Translations under genes and position numbers: made by a program
Assembly (NCBI RefSeq): GCF_000738005.1
Contig: NZ_JHAL01000002.1
Coordinates: 494,634 to 558,633, forward strand
Length of the DNA stretch: 64,000 nt
Origin: Bifidobacterium crudilactis
GTDB taxonomy: Bacteria > Actinomycetota > Actinomycetes > Actinomycetales > Bifidobacteriaceae
Reading direction: 5' to 3'
Part shown: positions 61,700 through 64,000 of the stretch, one piece after another
Layout of the letters: every line of letters begins with the position of its first letter
Numbering within the stretch: the stretch's first letter is position 1
Notes under the pieces: generated by a model
The model's input: the letters and a program-made list of their open reading frames with translations, nothing else
Database searches by the model: none
What the model was told of the DNA's origin: nothing

Positions 61700-62767
61700 T
61701 TGGCAAATGAAGTGACGTTCGACGCCGAGATGGTTTCTGATCAGGTCGCACTCGGCATCAGCAAAATCCGGGAAGCCTCCGACTTGCAGGAGTTGAAGGC
61801 TTTGCGCTCGCAGTACGCAGGCGCGGATTCCGCCATGACCCACGCAAGCAAGGCCATCGGTTCCTTGCCGAAGGAGCAGAAGAAGGATGCAGGCAAGCTC
61901 ATGGGGGAGCTGCGTGCCAACTTCGGTCGTGCATTCTCCGCCAAGGAGCAGGAGCTCAGTGAGGCCGCCCAGGCCCAGGCATTGGCACAGGAAAGCGTCG
62001 ACATGACACTTCCCGTGAATCGGCGTCCTCTGGGCGCTAGGCACCCCTTGGCGAAGCTGCTTGAGGATGTCGAGGACTTCTTCGTGTCGATGGGCTGGCA
62101 GATTGCCCAAGGTCCCGAAGTGGAGGCCGAATGGTATGACTTCGATGCCCTCAACTTCGGTCCCGATCATCCTGCCCGACAGATGCAGGACACCTTCTAC
62201 GTCAAGGGAAACCAGGCGAAGGACGCGGCAGGATTCGTCGGTTCCAACATGGTCATGAGAACCCACACCTCGCCGGTGCAGGCGCGCTCCCTGCTGCAGC
62301 GCGGCGTGCCCCTGTACGTGGCCTGCCCGGGAAGGGTGTTCCGTACGGACGAGCTGGATGCCACCCACACCCCGGTATTTCACCAATGCGAAGCCATAGC
62401 GGTGGACAAGCATCTGACGATGGCCGATCTCAAAGGTGTGCTGGACAAGCTTGCCGTCGCGATGTTCGGAGAGGGAGCCAAAACGAGACTGCGCCCCTCG
62501 TACTTCCCCTTTACCGAGCCGAGCGCGGAGATGGATCTGTGGTTCCCCGACAAAAAGGGCGGCCCGGGATGGATCGAATGGGGCGGATGCGGGATGGTGA
62601 ATCCCAATGTGCTCAAATCGGCTGGCATTGATCCCGATGTCTATTCGGGTTTTGCCTTCGGAGTGGGTATGGAGCGCACCTTGCTGCTGCGTCATGACAT
62701 CAACGACATGCATGACTTGGTCGAAGGCGACGTGAGGTTCAGCGAACAGTTTGTTATGGGGGAGTGA
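61700..62767 (+). CDS. pheS: Phenylalanine-tRNA ligase alpha subunit
   Basis: The 355-residue catalytic alpha subunit of the alpha2-beta2 enzyme that charges tRNA-Phe. An N-terminal coiled coil (about 15-95) is followed by class II motifs: GPEVEAEWYDFDALNFGPDHPARQMQDTFYV (motif 1 area), RTHTSPVQAR (motif 2) and the Phe pocket; motif 3 is GFAFGVGMERTLLLRHDINDM. The start is TTG at 61700 with GGAAGG upstream at good spacing. No ATG lies nearby. pheT follows after seven bases, so they are one operon. No phenylalanine leader peptide was recognised upstream. Confidence 0.97.
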   Translation: MANEVTFDAEMVSDQVALGISKIREASDLQELKALRSQYAGADSAMTHASKAIGSLPKEQKKDAGKLMGELRANFGRAFSAKEQELSEAAQAQALAQESVDMTLPVNRRPLGARHPLAKLLEDVEDFFVSMGWQIAQGPEVEAEWYDFDALNFGPDHPARQMQDTFYVKGNQAKDAAGFVGSNMVMRTHTSPVQARSLLQRGVPLYVACPGRVFRTDELDATHTPVFHQCEAIAVDKHLTMADLKGVLDKLAVAMFGEGAKTRLRPSYFPFTEPSAEMDLWFPDKKGGPGWIEWGGCGMVNPNVLKSAGIDPDVYSGFAFGVGMERTLLLRHDINDMHDLVEGDVRFSEQFVMGE

Positions 62768-62774
62768 TTACACC

Positions 62775-64000
62775 ATGCCTATGGTTGATATTGATTGGTT
62801 GTCGGACCACGTCGAGCTGAAGAAGGACCTGAGCTACGAACAGCTCGCCGCTGATCTCGTTCGCGTCGGTCTGGAAGAAGAGATGATTCACCGTTCCTCG
62901 GTGACCGGTCCCATCGTGGTCGGGTATGTCGTGGATGCCACGCCTGAACCGCAGAAGAACGGCAAGACCATCAACTGGTGTCATGTCGATGTCGGCGACG
63001 CCTTCAACGACAAGGACGAGCAGGGCAACTCTGTTCCTCGCGGAATCGTCTGCGGCGCCCCGAACATGGCAGCGGGCGAAAAGGTGGTCGTCACACTTCC
63101 GGGAGCCGTGCTGCCGGGTGACTTCCGCATAGAGCCGCGTAAGACATACGGACACGTTTCGGACGGCATGTGCGCCTCGGAACGTGAGCTTGGCATCGGA
63201 GACAGCCACGACGGCATCATTCTGCTGCGCGAACATGGTTTCACCGCAGAGGAATACGAGGCGCTGAAGCCCGGAGACGACGCGATCAGCCTGCTGCATC
63301 TCAACAATCCGATTCTGGAGATCAACATCACCCCGGATCGCGGATATGCCTTCTCGTACAGAGGCATCGCCCGGGAGTATCACAATTCCACAGGTGCCGT
63401 GTTCACGGACCCGGTGAAGCGCCTAAACTCCTTGATTCCTGATATCGCTGCCGCAGAAGTCGAGCCTTCCTACGTGCCTGATGTCGATGTGGAGATCGAG
63501 GACGACAATCCGATTCACGGTGTGATCGGCTGCGACCGCTACTACGCTCGCGCGATTCATCACGTCAATACCGCGTCGCGGACTCCGAACACCATGAGAC
63601 GCAGGCTGATTCGTGCGGGCATGCGGCCGATCTCACTGCCTGTCGACGTGACCAACTACGTGATGATGGATCTTGGCCAGCCCCTGCATGCCTATGATCT
63701 CGACGCCATAGAAGGCCCGATTGTGGTGCGTCGCGCCCGCGAGGGCGAAGAGCTCGTCACTCTGGACGGCAAATCCCATACCCTGAGTGTGGAGGATCTC
63801 CTGATCACCGATTCGCCAAACGGCGAGCGTGCATCCAGAATCCTCGGTATCGCAGGGGTTATGGGTGGCCAGTATGGTGAGGTCACCGACGAGACCACCA
63901 ACATTCTTATCGAGGCGGCGCATTTCGATCCGATCTCCATCGCACGCTCGGCGCGTCGGCACAAGATTCCCTCCGAGGCTTCACGCAGGTTCGAGCGAGG
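62775..64000 (+). CDS. pheT: Phenylalanine-tRNA ligase beta subunit, N-terminal part
   Basis: The first 408 codons of pheT; the gene runs past the right edge. Start ATG at 62775 (MPMVDIDWLSDHVELKKDL). The EMAP-like tRNA-binding domain (about 40-160) is clear in IVVGYVVDATPEP and IVCGAPNMAAGEKVVVTLPGAVLPG. The B3/B4 editing domain follows with ISLPVDVTNYVMMDLGQPLHAYD, and the last visible block is IPSEASRRFERG, typical of PheT. It pairs with PheS and removes mischarged tyrosine. The reading frame is uninterrupted to the window end. Confidence 0.97.
   Translation, partial: MPMVDIDWLSDHVELKKDLSYEQLAADLVRVGLEEEMIHRSSVTGPIVVGYVVDATPEPQKNGKTINWCHVDVGDAFNDKDEQGNSVPRGIVCGAPNMAAGEKVVVTLPGAVLPGDFRIEPRKTYGHVSDGMCASERELGIGDSHDGIILLREHGFTAEEYEALKPGDDAISLLHLNNPILEINITPDRGYAFSYRGIAREYHNSTGAVFTDPVKRLNSLIPDIAAAEVEPSYVPDVDVEIEDDNPIHGVIGCDRYYARAIHHVNTASRTPNTMRRRLIRAGMRPISLPVDVTNYVMMDLGQPLHAYDLDAIEGPIVVRRAREGEELVTLDGKSHTLSVEDLLITDSPNGERASRILGIAGVMGGQYGEVTDETTNILIEAAHFDPISIARSARRHKIPSEASRRFER

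Noticed and set aside
60791..62713. A 640-codon open frame antisense to the SpoU methyltransferase and pheS
   Set aside because: It spans two clear genes on the other strand and shows no protein-family features.

Overview
The window looks like a chromosomal segment of a Bifidobacterium (Actinomycetota). GroEL, ClpC, LigA, PheS/PheT, GlnA and polyphosphate glucokinase have actinobacterial or bifidobacterial character. Several proteins of unknown function belong to actinobacterial families (DUF3027, DUF3043, DUF4191), and codon use is moderately G+C-rich. A full-length superoxide dismutase (sodA) is present. Most gut bifidobacteria lack this gene, while several insect-, dairy- or cold-associated lineages carry it, so the species is probably one of the more oxygen-tolerant ones. 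The species itself cannot be fixed from the sequence alone.

Layout. 1-2.8 kb: a leftward MoxR/DUF58/membrane-protein operon running off the left edge. 3-4.9 kb: ung, a LytR_C membrane protein and a small cold-shock protein. 5-6.6 kb: a hipBA toxin-antitoxin module with a three-site phased operator. 6.7-8.5 kb: groEL behind two tandem CIRCE operators. 8.5-16.1 kb: WXG100 protein, TPM-domain protein, two-component system, cold-shock-domain protein, DUF3027 protein, tandem universal stress protein. 16.2-18.9 kb: clpC. 19-23.7 kb: MFS exporter, methyltransferase, MacB/FtsX-type ABC pair. 24-27.4 kb: FMN-riboswitch-controlled ribU with an ECF module whose ATPase-ATPase-EcfT fusion is broken by a frameshift. 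27.6-34.7 kb: GT2 glycosyltransferase, nitroreductase, ppgK, aminotransferase, large polytopic membrane protein. 34.9-42.4 kb: giant TPR protein, ligA, mrp. 43-51.5 kb: ABC-F ATPase, RarD, NAD(P)-binding protein, glnA, DUF4191, lpd, DUF3043. 51.6-57.5 kb: M20 peptidase, TPP-riboswitch-controlled ykoE with a fused ykoDC, sodA. 57.9-60.5 kb: second MacB-type ABC pair. 60.7-64 kb: SpoU-type methyltransferase and pheST (pheT cut by the right edge).

Themes. One is proteostasis and stress: hsp60, clpC, Usp, cold-shock proteins, SOD and hipBA. A second is vitamin uptake: two ECF transporters, for riboflavin (FMN riboswitch) and a thiamine precursor (TPP riboswitch), both built on the same A1-A2-T fused architecture. 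Envelope and nucleic-acid housekeeping genes make up most of the rest. No rRNA, tRNA, CRISPR array or complete insertion sequence was recognised.

The most unusual non-coding content is two families of short dispersed inverted repeats, five copies each. Family 1 is about 100-110 bp with ends TTTGTGTAGGGATT/AATCCCTACACAAA. Family 2 is about 71-77 bp, a near-palindrome with arms GATAACTGCACTA.AAGGACAGC. Every copy is intergenic and lies just 3' of at least one gene, with no transposase in sight.
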